Source: Symbiodinium natans (Eukaryota > Sar > Dinophyceae > Suessiales > Symbiodiniaceae). Taken from it: DNA of 64,000 nucleotides. Where the stretch lies: positions 1 through 64,000 of the forward strand of contig CAJNDS010002470.1 in assembly GCA_905221605.1 (NCBI GenBank), written 5' to 3'. The notes below the pieces were generated by a model that was given only the letters and a program-made list of their open reading frames with translations, was not told the origin of the DNA and did no database searches. The position numbers were made by a program, and so were the translations under genes. Shown here piece by piece: positions 9,801 to 17,888 of the stretch (the stretch's first letter is position 1; each line of letters begins with the position of its first letter).

Positions 9801-12800
9801 GAATACCGCACCATGGCGCCTTTCCAGGAGGATGAAGCCAGCGTGAACAACTTCTACAAGTATTTGCCGCGGCCACTGGCATGCGAATATGCCCTCAGTG
9901 ACGTCAGGGAGGCTGGTTTGGTGGCCAAAATCGGAAAGCTCACCGATCAAGGCTTGGCCATGCTCCAGCCCGAGTCTACTCGAGGCCGTTTGCGCTACCT
10001 TGTCATCGTCGCAGACTCTACAACTACGTTCCTCACTGAAGGAAATTGGAAGACAGATCTGCTGGCAGACATCAAGGCCAACCGCGGCAATGCCTTCCCA
10101 CATCATCTTGGCGTTGAGTACATTCCTACATGGGGTGCGAATCTCACGCGGCTCGTAGAGCTCGCCGTGGGAAAAGTCACCCAACTGGAGCGTGAATCTG
10201 GCGCCAGTGGTCAGGTGAGCATTGACCTCATGATGATCTGGAACGGGAACGAGTTCGTCGGCGAAAGAGGTCTGTTTTTGGACCCAGGCTTCAAGAGCAA
10301 GACGGAGTGGCTTCGTGGTTACCCGCACATGGCAAAGGGGAGCTGGGAGTTCATTGGACCAAAGGTTCTCCGGGAGATAGGCAAGTTGGCGGATCTACAG
10401 TCACGGGCGTCAGTGGGTACTGTGCTGCTCACGTCTGCGACCGACGCTGCCAACTACTGCCTCCCGCGCGACTGGGGTACCATCATGGCGGATTTGCTCG
10501 ACTATGCCGCCCAACTTGGGCTGGCCGTCAAGCATTTCAATACGCCTGCAAGCCAGATCCGCAAATTCGATCATTTTCACTTCCAGGAGGACAGCGCCTA
10601 TCGTTTGCAGCTGTTGAGGTGGTTGGGTTTTACCGCCAGGATTATGGTCCTTCGTCACCAATGCTCCTTCTTCAAGGAAGCTGACATCGACCTGATCCTG
10701 CAAAACTACGGCCACGTCTCAAAGCCTAACGTCAAGTTTGCTGTGGACGTGCAGGTGGAGGAGAAGCTCCTGAATCACTTCCGTAAAGGAAGAGTGGCGC
10801 CCACACATCAGCCGCTTGTCCAGGCTGACCCGTGGGACGACATCTACTTCCAAGGACCCCAGGAGCAGTTCCCCGACACCGCGCCGAACCACTTTGTCCA
10901 CCGGGACTTCAAGGACCACGTTCACCTGGGAGATGGGGAATATGTTACCCGCGAGGACTACGACGAGATGATCAAGAAGAGCGAGGAAAATGCCCCCCGT
11001 CCAGGGGAGGCCGTCGTTGTTCCGTCATCGTCGTCAACGGCGCGGGAGACTAAGGAGAAGCTTTTGGCCAGGGGGGAGGTCTACAGTCGTCAGCGGACCG
11101 ACCCTGAGTCCAGTGCCCCCAAACGGGCAAAGAAGGGCCCACACGAGGCTGACTACGACGAGCCCATCAAGTCCGGCTACTACACAACCGATGACGATTG
11201 GTGCCTCGTCGACATGCTGGGCCTCGACTGGGACACAATCCATTTATGCCCACCGGAAGGTGAGGCCGAGTGGGTTGACATCCTTCAGGACGAGATGCCG
11301 AACTTCAAGTATATCAACATTCCCCAGCATCACAAGACTGCCTTGTCCGGCATTGTTCGTGGCAAGATCGTCCCGGGCCTGCAGGGCGAAGGATTGTGGT
11401 GCTCTACGAGGAGGATTCTCGAGGCCTGGAACAAGAAGACGAACAAGGATTATGGCCTCGGGATGCTCCTCACTGTCGTCAAGAACGACAATCGCAGCAG
11501 GTTCCAGCTGCGAATCGACCGCAACCACCCCCTCGCCGAGTACTACGGCCTAGGAGGGTACCCTACCCTTATTAGGGCGAACCAAGGCATCTCCAAGGAT
11601 GCTATGAAAGGGGTGCCCGACTCGATCCTTGCGGAGGCCTGGTTCAGCATGATCCCAGAAGCAGAGATGGATGTGCATTCTGCCACCTGGGAAGGTCGGC
11701 CGGTTTTGCCCCTGGAGAAGATTCCACGCAGGCTCTACCACCGCACCTACAAGGATCGAGCCTTTGCCATCTTGGACTCCTGCTTTATCCCCGGGCACCA
11801 CACCGCGAATGCCTTTGTGTATTTTGCCGACCGGGAGGTAGGGCCGGGAGAAAACGTCCCTGGCGTGAGGAGCGATCGCCCCGTCGAGATCGTCATCAAC
11901 ACCATGGAGGCCCTCGGTCAGGGCGCCGGACTGTTTTACTCCCGATCAGACGGCGTCCTCTGCCGAGAGGCTATCTCCGGGTCCACGGTCCTTTATATTC
12001 GTGACACAAGGACCGATGAAATTTTGTGGTCCGCCACGGATGGGCCCGAAGGACGGGAGGAGGAAGAGAATGCCCCTCAGGTAGAGGAGGCCGAATCTTC
12101 CGGAAGCATGGTTGTTGAAGCCGTGGGACCTCTCCAGGAAGCACAAGAGGAGCCTGATGTCGAGCATGAAGAAGCCCCATTGGTCAAGGAGGAGTTCGAT
12201 GTTCCCATCCTTGAGGAGGTCGAGAGCACCGTTCCTGAACTTCCACCTCTACGCGTTCGCTTCAACACCGACGCCGATGTCATCGAGGTGTCGCCTTCAG
12301 GAAGGAACCGTTTGACTGAAGGTCAGCTGCAAGTGGTCCCTGATGAAGGAATGGCTACCCGCTCTACGGCACCGGCAACCCAAGCGCCGCGGTCTGGATG
12401 GAACAGGGGAATCACGCAGGTTCAGTGCGTCAGTTGTGGCAAGCTCCGTCTCGAAGGTCAGCACAAGTGCTTCCACTGCGGCTACTACGTCACCCGTGGG
12501 GCCACCCAGAGCGCCTTCAGAATGTGGATGGCGCGTGAGCGCTCCCATGTCTTGGACGCTCTGGCGGAGCAGTTTGGGAAGGGCCTTTGGGAGTTGGATG
12601 CCGCGAAGATTCGCCAGGCCGCTGGAACGCATGATTTGAGGGGACAGCAGAGCGTAGATGGCCGAGCTATCATGTTAGCACGCCAGAATCTCAAAGGCTT
12701 CATGAAGCACGGCTACACGTCGATGGTGGACAAGTTCGACCAGGACGACACCTACGCGATCCACGCTATCAAGGGCGGCTGGACGAGAAGGCGGCTCACT

Positions 12801-13484
12801 ATTCAGGACTGCGTGGCATGCGCTTATCTTCCCAATCAAGGTCGTTCCCGCGAACAACGTGAGTTGGGCTACGGCTCCAACAAAGCCTGGGAGAACAAAA
12901 AGGTCAATCATGAGGGACTGGCTCGTATGGTGTTCTTCGATAAGAATGCCGACGATCTCGTCCTGGCCGGCCTCATCGACGACCCCAACCTCGAACCTAT
13001 GGGCTACGCTTGGCTCGGCAACTTCATGGGCGTGAAGGAATTCGCCCGGATCATCCGCGTCACCCGTGCGGTTTCCCACATCCTCACCTTCACGGAGGGC
13101 ATCATTGGCATCCCGGACTTCGATGAGGAAGAGCATCTGGCAGTCTTTTTGGCCGAGATCCTCTCTGAGAATTATGGTGGGGCAAAGGAGACGTGCCGAA
13201 AGATGAAGGAATCGGCAGAAGCGTCCCGGGCCGCTCAGGCGCGGGCGGATGCTAGAAAGGCACCGCAAAATGCCCCCCGTTATGGGGAGGCCGATCGTGA
13301 CCGAATCGTGGCTGGTCGTGGAGCGACAACTCTTGGTCGCAGGACGACTGGCATTCCTCAAGTTCCTGGCGTGATCGCCAGTGGCAGGATCAAGGATCCT
13401 GGTGGAGCTCAGGGAGTCGCACTACGGAGCACTCCCGTGGACCTTGGCGCTACGACCATCGAGATCGCAGCTGGTGAGTCCTGA
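3858..13484 (+). CDS. pol: Copia Pol polyprotein with accessory enzyme domains
   Basis: One open frame of over 3,180 codons, probably entered by -1 frameshift. Numbering residue 1 at nt 3930: zinc-binding H134, H138, C145, C148; integrase D179, D241, E272; Copia reverse transcriptase with D767 and YVDD at 856-859; RNase H with DAD at 1194-1196, TESE at 1237-1240 and EDNQA near 1332. A TET/JBP-like 2OG-Fe(II) oxygenase follows (H1542, D1544, H1609, R1618). Next are a SAM-methyltransferase-like part (VEFCCSPNSKLG near 1672, PCT at 1735), an SGNH-like part (S2030, N2107, D2214, H2217) and a Tpt1/KptA-like part (2470-2700). A CXXC-X10-CXXC zinc ribbon is at 2833-2850 and an unrecognised C-terminus ends the protein. 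Standard Copia Pol stops after RNase H, at roughly half this length. RT, integrase and RNase H are certain. The later domains are assigned by motif only. Confidence 0.9.
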   Translation, partial: GFSENCRPIGPAEAFAGAAEERDPVVEHPDPEISAAINEVPPIDIPKEKLKRPGWVSHPNAKYLIVGHKPKTFRTATPRFPRCEVRSTWLFREGSWVKVEDKVNVRELDNKVARLEGNPILSLTIFEDPDVEPDSDNEGNARSLAEADLKAEAKSVEHLFSHRPKNPFCEVCQRAKMLAPQARKKGGSSTIVSKAFGDHITVDHIITRDLRDHGFQDERVALVVKDVFTKFRYVYPSPTKSSDQCFEDLLHFLGQEDAVGVFYSDNAPELHAAIKSLGVRHVTSREYVDTNKSVIEREIRTILEGTRSNLVQAGLPDKLWPLAAQHHAMALNATKRLDNGIVPWEARYGEPFSGIMIPFGARVLYWNNPKQNIPASSKFAPTGVEGIFLGYHIQPGFVWKEEYLVTPVKGCDFAFEIGNFPILRSKRMELLPGDFTFPMRSEQLALQESLRKPTLADQDCSWGDTEGAGTRAPPGDSPDEPLPPPGVPDLDGSDLKDRLSEYLDQVAKENEDYVPEDVGAVEDWLGRDAPGSSKEATSTPKASSTLPRHDPKTMPDGKKVPKGYNWDGVRLVRDKKGSKRPPDTPSEFWHMYSKAQREADIERFERKKAREAEEDARKALRDSPAMPVIAEPDPEPHRDRMASLYWAKLGQVASEMFAVVARVVGPKEIESTPAAKEAMDREWKKLADKSCWLEKKVREYRDVAAEAKHKNVKAHFGKIFEICSVKGDELPDGHPQKKWKGRSVFQGNNVQDENHDHAIFAELGSSPASMEAGKIIDVFGSQPGYVKQQADGIAAYTQALFKGIETWVRLPRNRWPKEWSGYEDPVCPLRLALYGHPDSGGIWERYCTEQLESVGFTAVLPDIWHSVFYHAELDLLLVVYVDDFKMAGPQDKINKGWELIAKVIDMEPAEVLGRYFGCHHVEQNQVQLSREDHPFAYVFDKKHASPAADYQVRPNRKEDFWEVDAELAAVVRHHIYPRRKLYVPTQDDVSKFPHISCQRITVFDDGRDPIHDDLNQGGPADQSGWWTGRTYFPITEVSDEDFSHALAAKHNKPKRSKAEAKREARQSKFKSTESISQGKTPSMTVPVNVVYYDMRDFLVSCVDRYCELAKVDKKSLKHVATPFHENRVAKVLENNEPSGKLQPIASRVLMKVLFAARMARWDLLRATQALASRVTKWSRDCDVALHRLISYINSSLEVRMRGFIGDRIQDCKLWMFCDADHAGSHDSKSTSGCALYLVGPNTYFPLNAFSKKQTSITTSSTESEVVAANQGIRAQGLPSLSLWIFLWREVASRTASYQARPKTKPNQRENDIIARIDPELDEIRYGECRADGRSVSDLNGLKVHLSPKFAVQLLEDNQATITILLKGDSEKLRHTDRTQRISFAWIKQQFERNFFEMINVDTKEQVADIFTKPFADRGKWEHALRLIAHVDAPLQGGRQSKAHESDAHLINKPVVHAHPVVKPSGDPCAVAAELTKDRDFSTKALLRVAQIMYPNKTKRKMIKLDNRSYYHIFGQWSYGGMQGVTKATRRWPQIARFLNGVVQAHAPKDFTWNSVLLNSCTSASVHKDHGNAKDSMSFALSVGDFKDGELWFADPLVSSEDAIVRVGPNGKRLKGRAVSTLNKAIIFDPRNLHCVLPFTGTRFSIVAYTSRSQDALQDQELNSLKTLGFRLPPRAASAASAREYSRPLGFKRIIVEFCCSPNSKLGQDRSASQGCYVLRVTSEDDVLKDSTLTSVVQKISTLCDEGGASKPILVYASLPCTGGCPWNRMTPDSPKWEQHQELFCKLLKQFRKFIRKLKEYKPQVAFELPKDCDYWKWDHVQHMVNDFGLEFYRCDGCMLGITNHQGLPLRKAWTIASSIPLQRLAAHKCDRSHVHGESRGQDLKDSENYSHAMTDCIHIDWKSFCDRRSNYAACAQQQFSCDHKHVCTRKTEQTNALAACCILAAEFCAPDMEATNAGIVAPTEVLRQWWDRRLWETSLSSEYRTMAPFQEDEASVNNFYKYLPRPLACEYALSDVREAGLVAKIGKLTDQGLAMLQPESTRGRLRYLVIVADSTTTFLTEGNWKTDLLADIKANRGNAFPHHLGVEYIPTWGANLTRLVELAVGKVTQLERESGASGQVSIDLMMIWNGNEFVGERGLFLDPGFKSKTEWLRGYPHMAKGSWEFIGPKVLREIGKLADLQSRASVGTVLLTSATDAANYCLPRDWGTIMADLLDYAAQLGLAVKHFNTPASQIRKFDHFHFQEDSAYRLQLLRWLGFTARIMVLRHQCSFFKEADIDLILQNYGHVSKPNVKFAVDVQVEEKLLNHFRKGRVAPTHQPLVQADPWDDIYFQGPQEQFPDTAPNHFVHRDFKDHVHLGDGEYVTREDYDEMIKKSEENAPRPGEAVVVPSSSSTARETKEKLLARGEVYSRQRTDPESSAPKRAKKGPHEADYDEPIKSGYYTTDDDWCLVDMLGLDWDTIHLCPPEGEAEWVDILQDEMPNFKYINIPQHHKTALSGIVRGKIVPGLQGEGLWCSTRRILEAWNKKTNKDYGLGMLLTVVKNDNRSRFQLRIDRNHPLAEYYGLGGYPTLIRANQGISKDAMKGVPDSILAEAWFSMIPEAEMDVHSATWEGRPVLPLEKIPRRLYHRTYKDRAFAILDSCFIPGHHTANAFVYFADREVGPGENVPGVRSDRPVEIVINTMEALGQGAGLFYSRSDGVLCREAISGSTVLYIRDTRTDEILWSATDGPEGREEEENAPQVEEAESSGSMVVEAVGPLQEAQEEPDVEHEEAPLVKEEFDVPILEEVESTVPELPPLRVRFNTDADVIEVSPSGRNRLTEGQLQVVPDEGMATRSTAPATQAPRSGWNRGITQVQCVSCGKLRLEGQHKCFHCGYYVTRGATQSAFRMWMARERSHVLDALAEQFGKGLWELDAAKIRQAAGTHDLRGQQSVDGRAIMLARQNLKGFMKHGYTSMVDKFDQDDTYAIHAIKGGWTRRRLTIQDCVACAYLPNQGRSREQRELGYGSNKAWENKKVNHEGLARMVFFDKNADDLVLAGLIDDPNLEPMGYAWLGNFMGVKEFARIIRVTRAVSHILTFTEGIIGIPDFDEEEHLAVFLAEILSENYGGAKETCRKMKESAEASRAAQARADARKAPQNAPRYGEADRDRIVAGRGATTLGRRTTGIPQVPGVIASGRIKDPGGAQGVALRSTPVDLGATTIEIAAGES
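8340..8825 (+). other. Pol region: TET/JBP-like 2OG-Fe(II) oxygenase domain
   Basis: Within pol, directly after RNase H. VHKDHGN supplies the HxD iron ligands, followed by a Gly-rich strand (SVGDFKDGELWF). FDPRNLHCV supplies the distal His, and TGTRFSIVAYT has the Arg that usually binds 2-oxoglutarate. Spacing and the trailing Asn fit the TET/JBP thymine/cytosine oxidase branch better than AlkB. Substrate is not determined. Confidence 0.65.
8920..9560 (+). other. Pol region: SAM-methyltransferase-like domain
   Basis: VEFCCSPNSKLG resembles a Rossmann motif I, SLPCTGGCPWNRM resembles the PC motif of C5 methyltransferases, and FELPKDCDYWKW and DGCMLGI follow. This block is one I associate with dinoflagellate Copia polyproteins. 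Whether it methylates anything is unknown. Confidence 0.5.
9960..10640 (+). other. Pol region: SGNH-hydrolase-like domain
   Basis: VIVADSTTTF gives the candidate nucleophile Ser, WNGNEF a block-III-like Asn, and FDHFHF an Asp/His pair near the end, in the order of SGNH/GDSL hydrolases. The assignment rests on motif order only. Confidence 0.4.
11300..12040 (+). other. Pol region: Tpt1/KptA-like RNA 2'-phosphotransferase domain
   Basis: LSGIVRGKI, IRANQGIS, LYHRTYKDRA and GLFYSRSDGV match in order the family blocks LSxxLRH, IRAxQGHS, LYHGT and FYxSxNGV. The His of the QGHS block is Ile here (residue 2554), so normal catalysis may be lost or altered. Confidence 0.6.
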
Positions 13485-13766
13485 GTTCCGCCTTTTCTGA
13501 TAAAGTAGCTTAGCATCTTGACCACAACGCTCTGTTTTCCTTTCCTTTTGAGGTCGATGCTGAGTGAACCACCGTATTGCACGAGCCACCTTTGTATCCC
13601 CGCCAGCGTTTCAAATTTCTTAAGCTGGTGCGCGGTGATCTGTGGCGTTGAACCTGAATTAAAACTCGGGTGAGCGCACTTTGAACATACAGTAGAGGAG
13701 CAAAATGCAGCACGTAGTGCTTGCCGTGGATTCGTTGACTGCGTTTCAGCATTCTCACGCTTCAAC
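13485..13766 (+). other. retrotransposon 3' untranslated region
   Basis: Between the pol stop and the polypurine tract. No ORF is supported here. Confidence 0.6.
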
Positions 13767-13774
13767 GAGGGGGG
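13767..13774 (+). promoter_or_regulatory. polypurine tract
   Basis: GAGGGGGG abuts the first base of the 3' LTR, the expected plus-strand primer for Copia reverse transcription. Confidence 0.85.
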
Positions 13775-13920
13775 TGTATTTTATATCTGTGCATTCCCTC
13801 CACTTTTGCTTCCATGTATGTTGCACTTACCTGTGACGCTCAAGCCCTCTGAGTAAAAAGGTTAGGCGCGCCCCTGCTCATGGCTTAACGGATAACAACT
13901 GGTGGATTTCCCAAACTATA
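13775..13920 (+). repeat. 3' LTR (146 bp)
   Basis: Identical by eye to 259-404. Confidence 0.95.
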
Positions 13921-13925
13921 AGACC
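13921..13925. repeat. target-site duplication, right copy
   Basis: AGACC, matching 254-258. Confidence 0.9.
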
Positions 13926-14177
13926 CTAAGCCCCTGAAGCCAAACTCCTTGAACCCTATACTTAAAACCCTAAGCCCCTAAACTCTCATTGAACCCTCCG
14001 CCTGAAACCCTCAACCCTAAACCCCATGCCCCGCAAGCCCTAAACTCCACAAACCCTAAACCCTGAACCCTAAACCCTTAAGCCGAAACCCTAAACCCCA
14101 AACCCTGAACCCTAAACCCTGAAACCCTCAAACCCTGAGCCCCTGAACCCTGAATCCTTCCTTTCCTGTTTTGCCAG
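13926..14177 (+). repeat. degenerate CCCTAAA arm (intron 3' end)
   Basis: C-rich telomere-like units run to a pyrimidine stretch and the acceptor TTTTGCCAG at 14169-14177. Confidence 0.75.
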
Positions 14178-14230
14178 GCCGGTCTGAAGCTTCTCGCCCA
14201 GGGCGACGGTCGGAGCTTGGCCTTTCCGTG
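14178..14230 (+). CDS. candidate 5' exon of the plus-strand gene
   Basis: It follows TTTTGCCAG and reads AGLKLLAQGDGRSLAFPW. A GC donor is possible at 14231, otherwise it stops at TAA 14238-14240. It lies at a C-rich to G-rich switch. Membership of the kinesin gene is inferred from strand and context only. Confidence 0.45.
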
Positions 14231-15609
14231 GCACGTTTAACGAGGCTTTTTCGGGGTGTTACGTTTAGGGTTTAGGGTTTCGGGTTTAGGGTTTAGGGTG
14301 TAGGTTTTAGGGTTTAGGGTGTTGTTAAATGATTGTTCATTCAGGTGTTTTAGGGGTTTTGTACGGGGTTTTACGAGGTGTTGGGAGGGGTTTAAGGTTT
14401 CTTGTTCTTTTGCAGGGGCCTTTTGTCACGGGTTTTTAGGGGTGTAGGGTTTAGGGTTTGGGGTCTAGGGGTTTTGCCGGGTTTTAAGGGATTGTTCAGG
14501 GTTTGTAAACTTCTGTATTTTGTTTGGGGGGGGGGGGGGGGGGGGGGGGGGGTGGGGTTAGGGGGTGGAGTTTGGGTTGGGATTAGGGGTTTTAGGGGTT
14601 TAGGGGTTAGGGGTTTAGGGGTTTAGGGGGGGTTAGGGGTTTAGGGGTTTTAGGGGTTTAGGGGTTTAGGGGTTTAGTTAGGGGTTTAGGGTTTTAGGGG
14701 TTTAGGGGTTTAGGGGTTTAGGGGTTTAGGGGTTTAGGGGTTCAGGGGTTTAGGGGTTTAGGGGTTTTTAGGTTTTTTCGGGCGTTCTAGAGGTTTGTTT
14801 ACAGGGTTTGTGAAGGGGTTTTAAGTTGCTTTTTGTAGGGTTTCAGGAATTTAGGGGTTTAGGGTTTGGGGTTTTCAAGGTTTTAGGGTTTAGGGGTTGG
14901 GGTTTGGGGAGCTTGGGGTTCAGGGATTTGGAGTTTAGGCATTTTAGGGGTTTAGGGTTTGGGGAGTTCAAGGATTCTTGGGGTTTGGGTTAGGGAGTTT
15001 GGGGTTTGGGGTTTGGGGTTTTGGGGTTTAGGGTCTGGGGTTCAGGGGTTTGGGGAGTTTGCGGAGTGTATGGGTTTGGGGGTTTAGGGGTTTGGGGCGT
15101 AGAGTGTTAGGGCTTTGGGGGTGTTCAGGGATGTCAGAGGTTTAGGGGGTTTGGGGTTTAGGGTTTAGGGTTCAGGGCAATAGGGGGTACTAGAATCCCT
15201 ATTAAGAACTGTCAGTATGAGGGGGAACATCCCAAGTCTAGGGGTTTCAGGGTTTAGGTTTAGGGTATGGGGAGTTTAAGATTTGGGGGGTTATAGGCTT
15301 TGGTGAGCTCAGGGTGTAGGGATTGGGGTTTGGGGGGGCTACTAGGGGTTTGTCTTTTTTAGGTTTTTGGGTGTTAGGGATTAGGGTTTTAGCGTTTTGG
15401 GAGTTTTGGGATGTATGGCTTATAGGGGGCTTAGTCTTCGGGTGTAGGGTTAGGATGTGGGGTGATCCCCGTCACCCTAAACCCTATTTAAACCCGGAAC
15501 CCAAACCCTAAACCCTAAACCCTAAACCCTAAACCCTAAACCCTAAACCCTAAAGCCTAAACCCTAAAGCCTAAACCTGAACTCTACAGCCGAACCCCTC
15601 CAAGCAGAG
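14231..15609 (+). repeat. intron: G-rich TTTAGGG arm, then CCCTAAA arm
   Basis: Degenerate TTTAGGG from 14258 to about 15465, including a 27-G run (14526-14552) and a partial foldback element (15180-15236). It switches to CCCTAAA at about 15475-15600. Confidence 0.8.
15180..15236 (+). mobile_element. foldback (MITE-like) element, truncated copy A
   Basis: It ends AGGGGGAACATCCCAAG, the terminal arm shared with 17101-17224, 26832-26915 and 44300-44393. The left arm is missing. Confidence 0.6.
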
Positions 15610-15667
15610 GTGCGCGAATTGTTTTCCCTGCGCAAGCACTTTTCCCAGGCCACGCCTGCGGGGAGTT
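15610..15667 (+). CDS. candidate exon (VRELFSLRKHFSQATPAG)
   Basis: Open after AG|G at 15609 and preceded by a CCCTAAA arm. The donor is ambiguous (possible GT near 15668). No kinesin motif, so low confidence. Confidence 0.3.
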
Positions 15668-15897
15668 GTGTGTCGTTCTACGGGTCAGCGTGGAACAAAG
15701 TCGAATCAGAATCCTGAATCCCCAACACCCTCAAGCCCCAAATAAACGCCCAAAATGGGAGGGTTTTGGGGGTTCTAAACCCGAAGCCCTGAACCCTAAA
15801 CTCTAAACCCTAAACCCTAAGCCCTAAACCTTAAATCCTAAACCCTAAACCCTAAACCCTTAACCCTAAAGCCCCAAAGCCCCCGAACCTTGTGGAG

Positions 15898-15946
15898 GAC
15901 GGAGGCAGCGTGGAGCCGGGGTCAGAGCACTTCCAGGCCCCGCATG
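15898..15946 (+). CDS. candidate exon (DGGSVEPGSEHFQAPH)
   Basis: It follows GGAG|G, lies exactly at a C-rich to G-rich switch, and has a possible GC donor at 15947. Frame is uncertain. Confidence 0.3.
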
Positions 15947-16019
15947 GCGCAACTGAGGATTGAGGGGTTTTTGGGGTTTAGGGTTTAGGGTTTGGGGTTC
16001 AGGGTTTGGGGTTTGGGGT

Positions 16020-16396
16020 TTGGGGTTTGCTGCGATAGGGCGTAGATGCTGTGAAGGTTAGGCTTTGGAGCGCGAAGAGCAGCTTTGGCCCGATTGTGGA
16101 AGGCCATCAACACTTTTCTCCCACCCACCCAAACCTATTCCTTTTTAGGGGTTAGGCCTAAACTCAAGGCAACAGTCCACTTCCAAAAACTTCTTCAGTT
16201 TCAGGACGTTCGGGGTTGGGTCCGAGCCAACGTCCCAGTCCCAGCATTGAGGGAGGTCCAGGAAAGTTTTAGAGGGTGATCCGGATGTGTGGGAGCACTG
16301 GCTCCGGTGGGTCTCCGAGCTGTGGTGAGTCGGCTTGCGCCATCGAGGTCGGGGCTTAAGCGCCGCCCCCCCACTGTAGGGGAGCGGCCTAAGCCT
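16020..16396 (+). mobile_element. dispersed repeat element, short copy
   Basis: Matches the reverse complement of 39856-40608 at both ends: tgatagggcgtag, gcagctttggcccgattgtg and aggcctaaactcaag on the left, gggcttaagcgccgcc on the right with a terminal hairpin. It lacks the internal minisatellite of the other copy. Type unknown. Confidence 0.65.
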
Positions 16397-17100
16397 TGAG
16401 TTCAGGGTTAAGGTTTGGGGGTTTAGCGGTTCGGGATTTTGGGGTTGGGGGTTTAGGGGTTCAGGGCTTTCGATTCAGAGTTAGAGGCTTGGGGTTCGGG
16501 GTAGGGTTTTGGGTTTGGCTAAGCGTTGCTACGCCAGTGCTTTATGCAGAACTCTACAACACGACACCTCCTGATTGAGCGTCGACTCGACCAGCAGGAG
16601 CAGCACAGCCACAGAGCCCGCATCGAGCAGCGCAGCCACAGAGCCCGCCTGCTGGCCATTGAGGTCACTCGTCTGGCGGCGCTGGCAGTGCTTGGAATCG
16701 GGCTCACGAATCTACGACCGCAGTGGACAGATGTGTCACAATGACCCTTGGGAGAGCAGCTTTTCCACTAACTCTGCTGTGGCTCCGCCCATGTGGACCC
16801 GAGACATCCAAGGAGACTCCAACTTGAAGTCTCCCTTGTGTCAGACCAATGGATCCATTGGGGAAGGCGTGAGGCTCAGCGATGTTTGGCCTGTCTCCAG
16901 GGGGCTGATTATTGCTGAGTTGGCCGGCCTGCTGCAACGCTAAACCCTAAACCCTAAACCTTAAACCCTACACCCTACACCCTAAACCCTAAGCTCCAAG
17001 GCACCCTAAACTGGGGCAGCCCCCAAAACCCCAAAACCCAAAACACGTACTTAGAAGTTTTAACCCTACTTTTAAGGAAGGTTCTAAGTACCCTATATAA

Positions 17101-17224
17101 GGTTATAACTTGGGATGTTCCCCCTTATACTAGCAGGCCTTACTAGGCATTATTGTACCCCCTCCCAATTATTACGATCCCTGTTAAGGACTGTTAGTGT
17201 AAGGGGGAACATCCCAAGTTGCAA
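17101..17224 (+). mobile_element. foldback (MITE-like) element, full copy B
   Basis: Terminal arms GGTTATAACTTGGGATG... and ...CATCCCAAGTTGCAACC are inverted repeats of about 32 bp with three mismatches, around a 60-bp centre. No ORF. The related copies are A, C and D. Confidence 0.7.
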
Positions 17225-17856
17225 CCATAGTTCCCCTACTTATAATCCTAAGTATCAGTACCCATGAACCTCCGAATAAGGTACATACCTACATGTACAA
17301 CCCCCCTTCCCCCCCGCCCAACCCCAGGGGCGCATAGCTTGGATCTACGTTAACACAAAACCCTAAACCCTAAGCCCCGAAAACACGAAAACCCAAAACC
17401 CCCAAAATCCTAAACCCCGCAACCATAAGCCCTAAGACCGTTAAACCCCAAAACCCTAAACCCGCAACCCTAAAGCCCTAAATCCTAAAACCCTAAACCC
17501 TAAAATCCTAAAACCCTAAACCCTAAACCCTAAACCCTCAACCCCTAACACTCTAAAGCAACCCTAAAACCCTAAGCCCTAAAACCCTAAACCCTAAACC
17601 CTGAACCCTAAACCCCACCCTAAAATCCTAAACACTAAACTCCACTGGAGCAGAGGCCCCCTCGCCGGGCTCTTCTAAGGGTAGCTTCATGGGCCCTGAA
17701 TATGGTCCCTTACCTCTTTTATAGGATTCCGATGTATGGGCCCTTAATTTCTATAGGGCATATAAGGGGTATACAAGGGGTACCCGTTCAAGGGCATATA
17801 CTAAGGACCCATGTAACTAACCCAAAACTCTCGGTGGCCATTGCGCGCCTTGGCAG

Positions 17857-17888
17857 GTCGCCACTTTTTGCCGCTTCCGTCCTGCGAG
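17857..17888 (+). CDS. kinesin exon: motor strand 1 (VATFCRFRPA)
   Basis: Acceptor TTGGCAG. It reads VATFCRFRPAR, the first strand of a kinesin motor (usually VRVCxRVRP). A GC donor at 17889 leaves two bases that join the G at 18377 in frame. GT at 17903 is an alternative donor. Confidence 0.7.

Larger units (their letters stand above)
259..13920 (+). mobile_element. complete Ty1/Copia-type LTR retrotransposon
   Basis: The 13.66-kb element has identical 146-bp LTRs, 5-bp AGACC target duplications, a polypurine tract against the 3' LTR, a Gag-protease frame and one long pol frame. The pol order integrase, reverse transcriptase, RNase H is that of Copia. Far beyond the usual Copia length, Pol carries extra enzyme-like domains. 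Identical LTRs mean insertion too recent for the two copies to have diverged. The only visible lesion is a frame change in the N-terminal part of gag near 730-752. The element sits in degenerate telomere-like repeat, probably inside an intron of the downstream kinesin gene and in the same orientation. Confidence 0.95.
15947..17856 (+). repeat. intron: TTTAGGG arm, transposon copies, CCCTAAA arm
   Basis: G-rich arm 15960-16030. It then holds a dispersed element (16020-16396), more G-rich repeat, a unique stretch (16520-16940), CCCTAAA (16942-17050), a foldback element (17101-17224), CCCTAAA (17355-17640) and unique AT-richer sequence to the acceptor. Confidence 0.75.

Noticed and set aside
16526-16744. 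72-codon ORF with a repeated HSHRARIEQRSHRAR segment
   Set aside because: Preceded by G-rich and followed by C-rich repeat, the intron-middle arrangement. No family or splice phase supports it.
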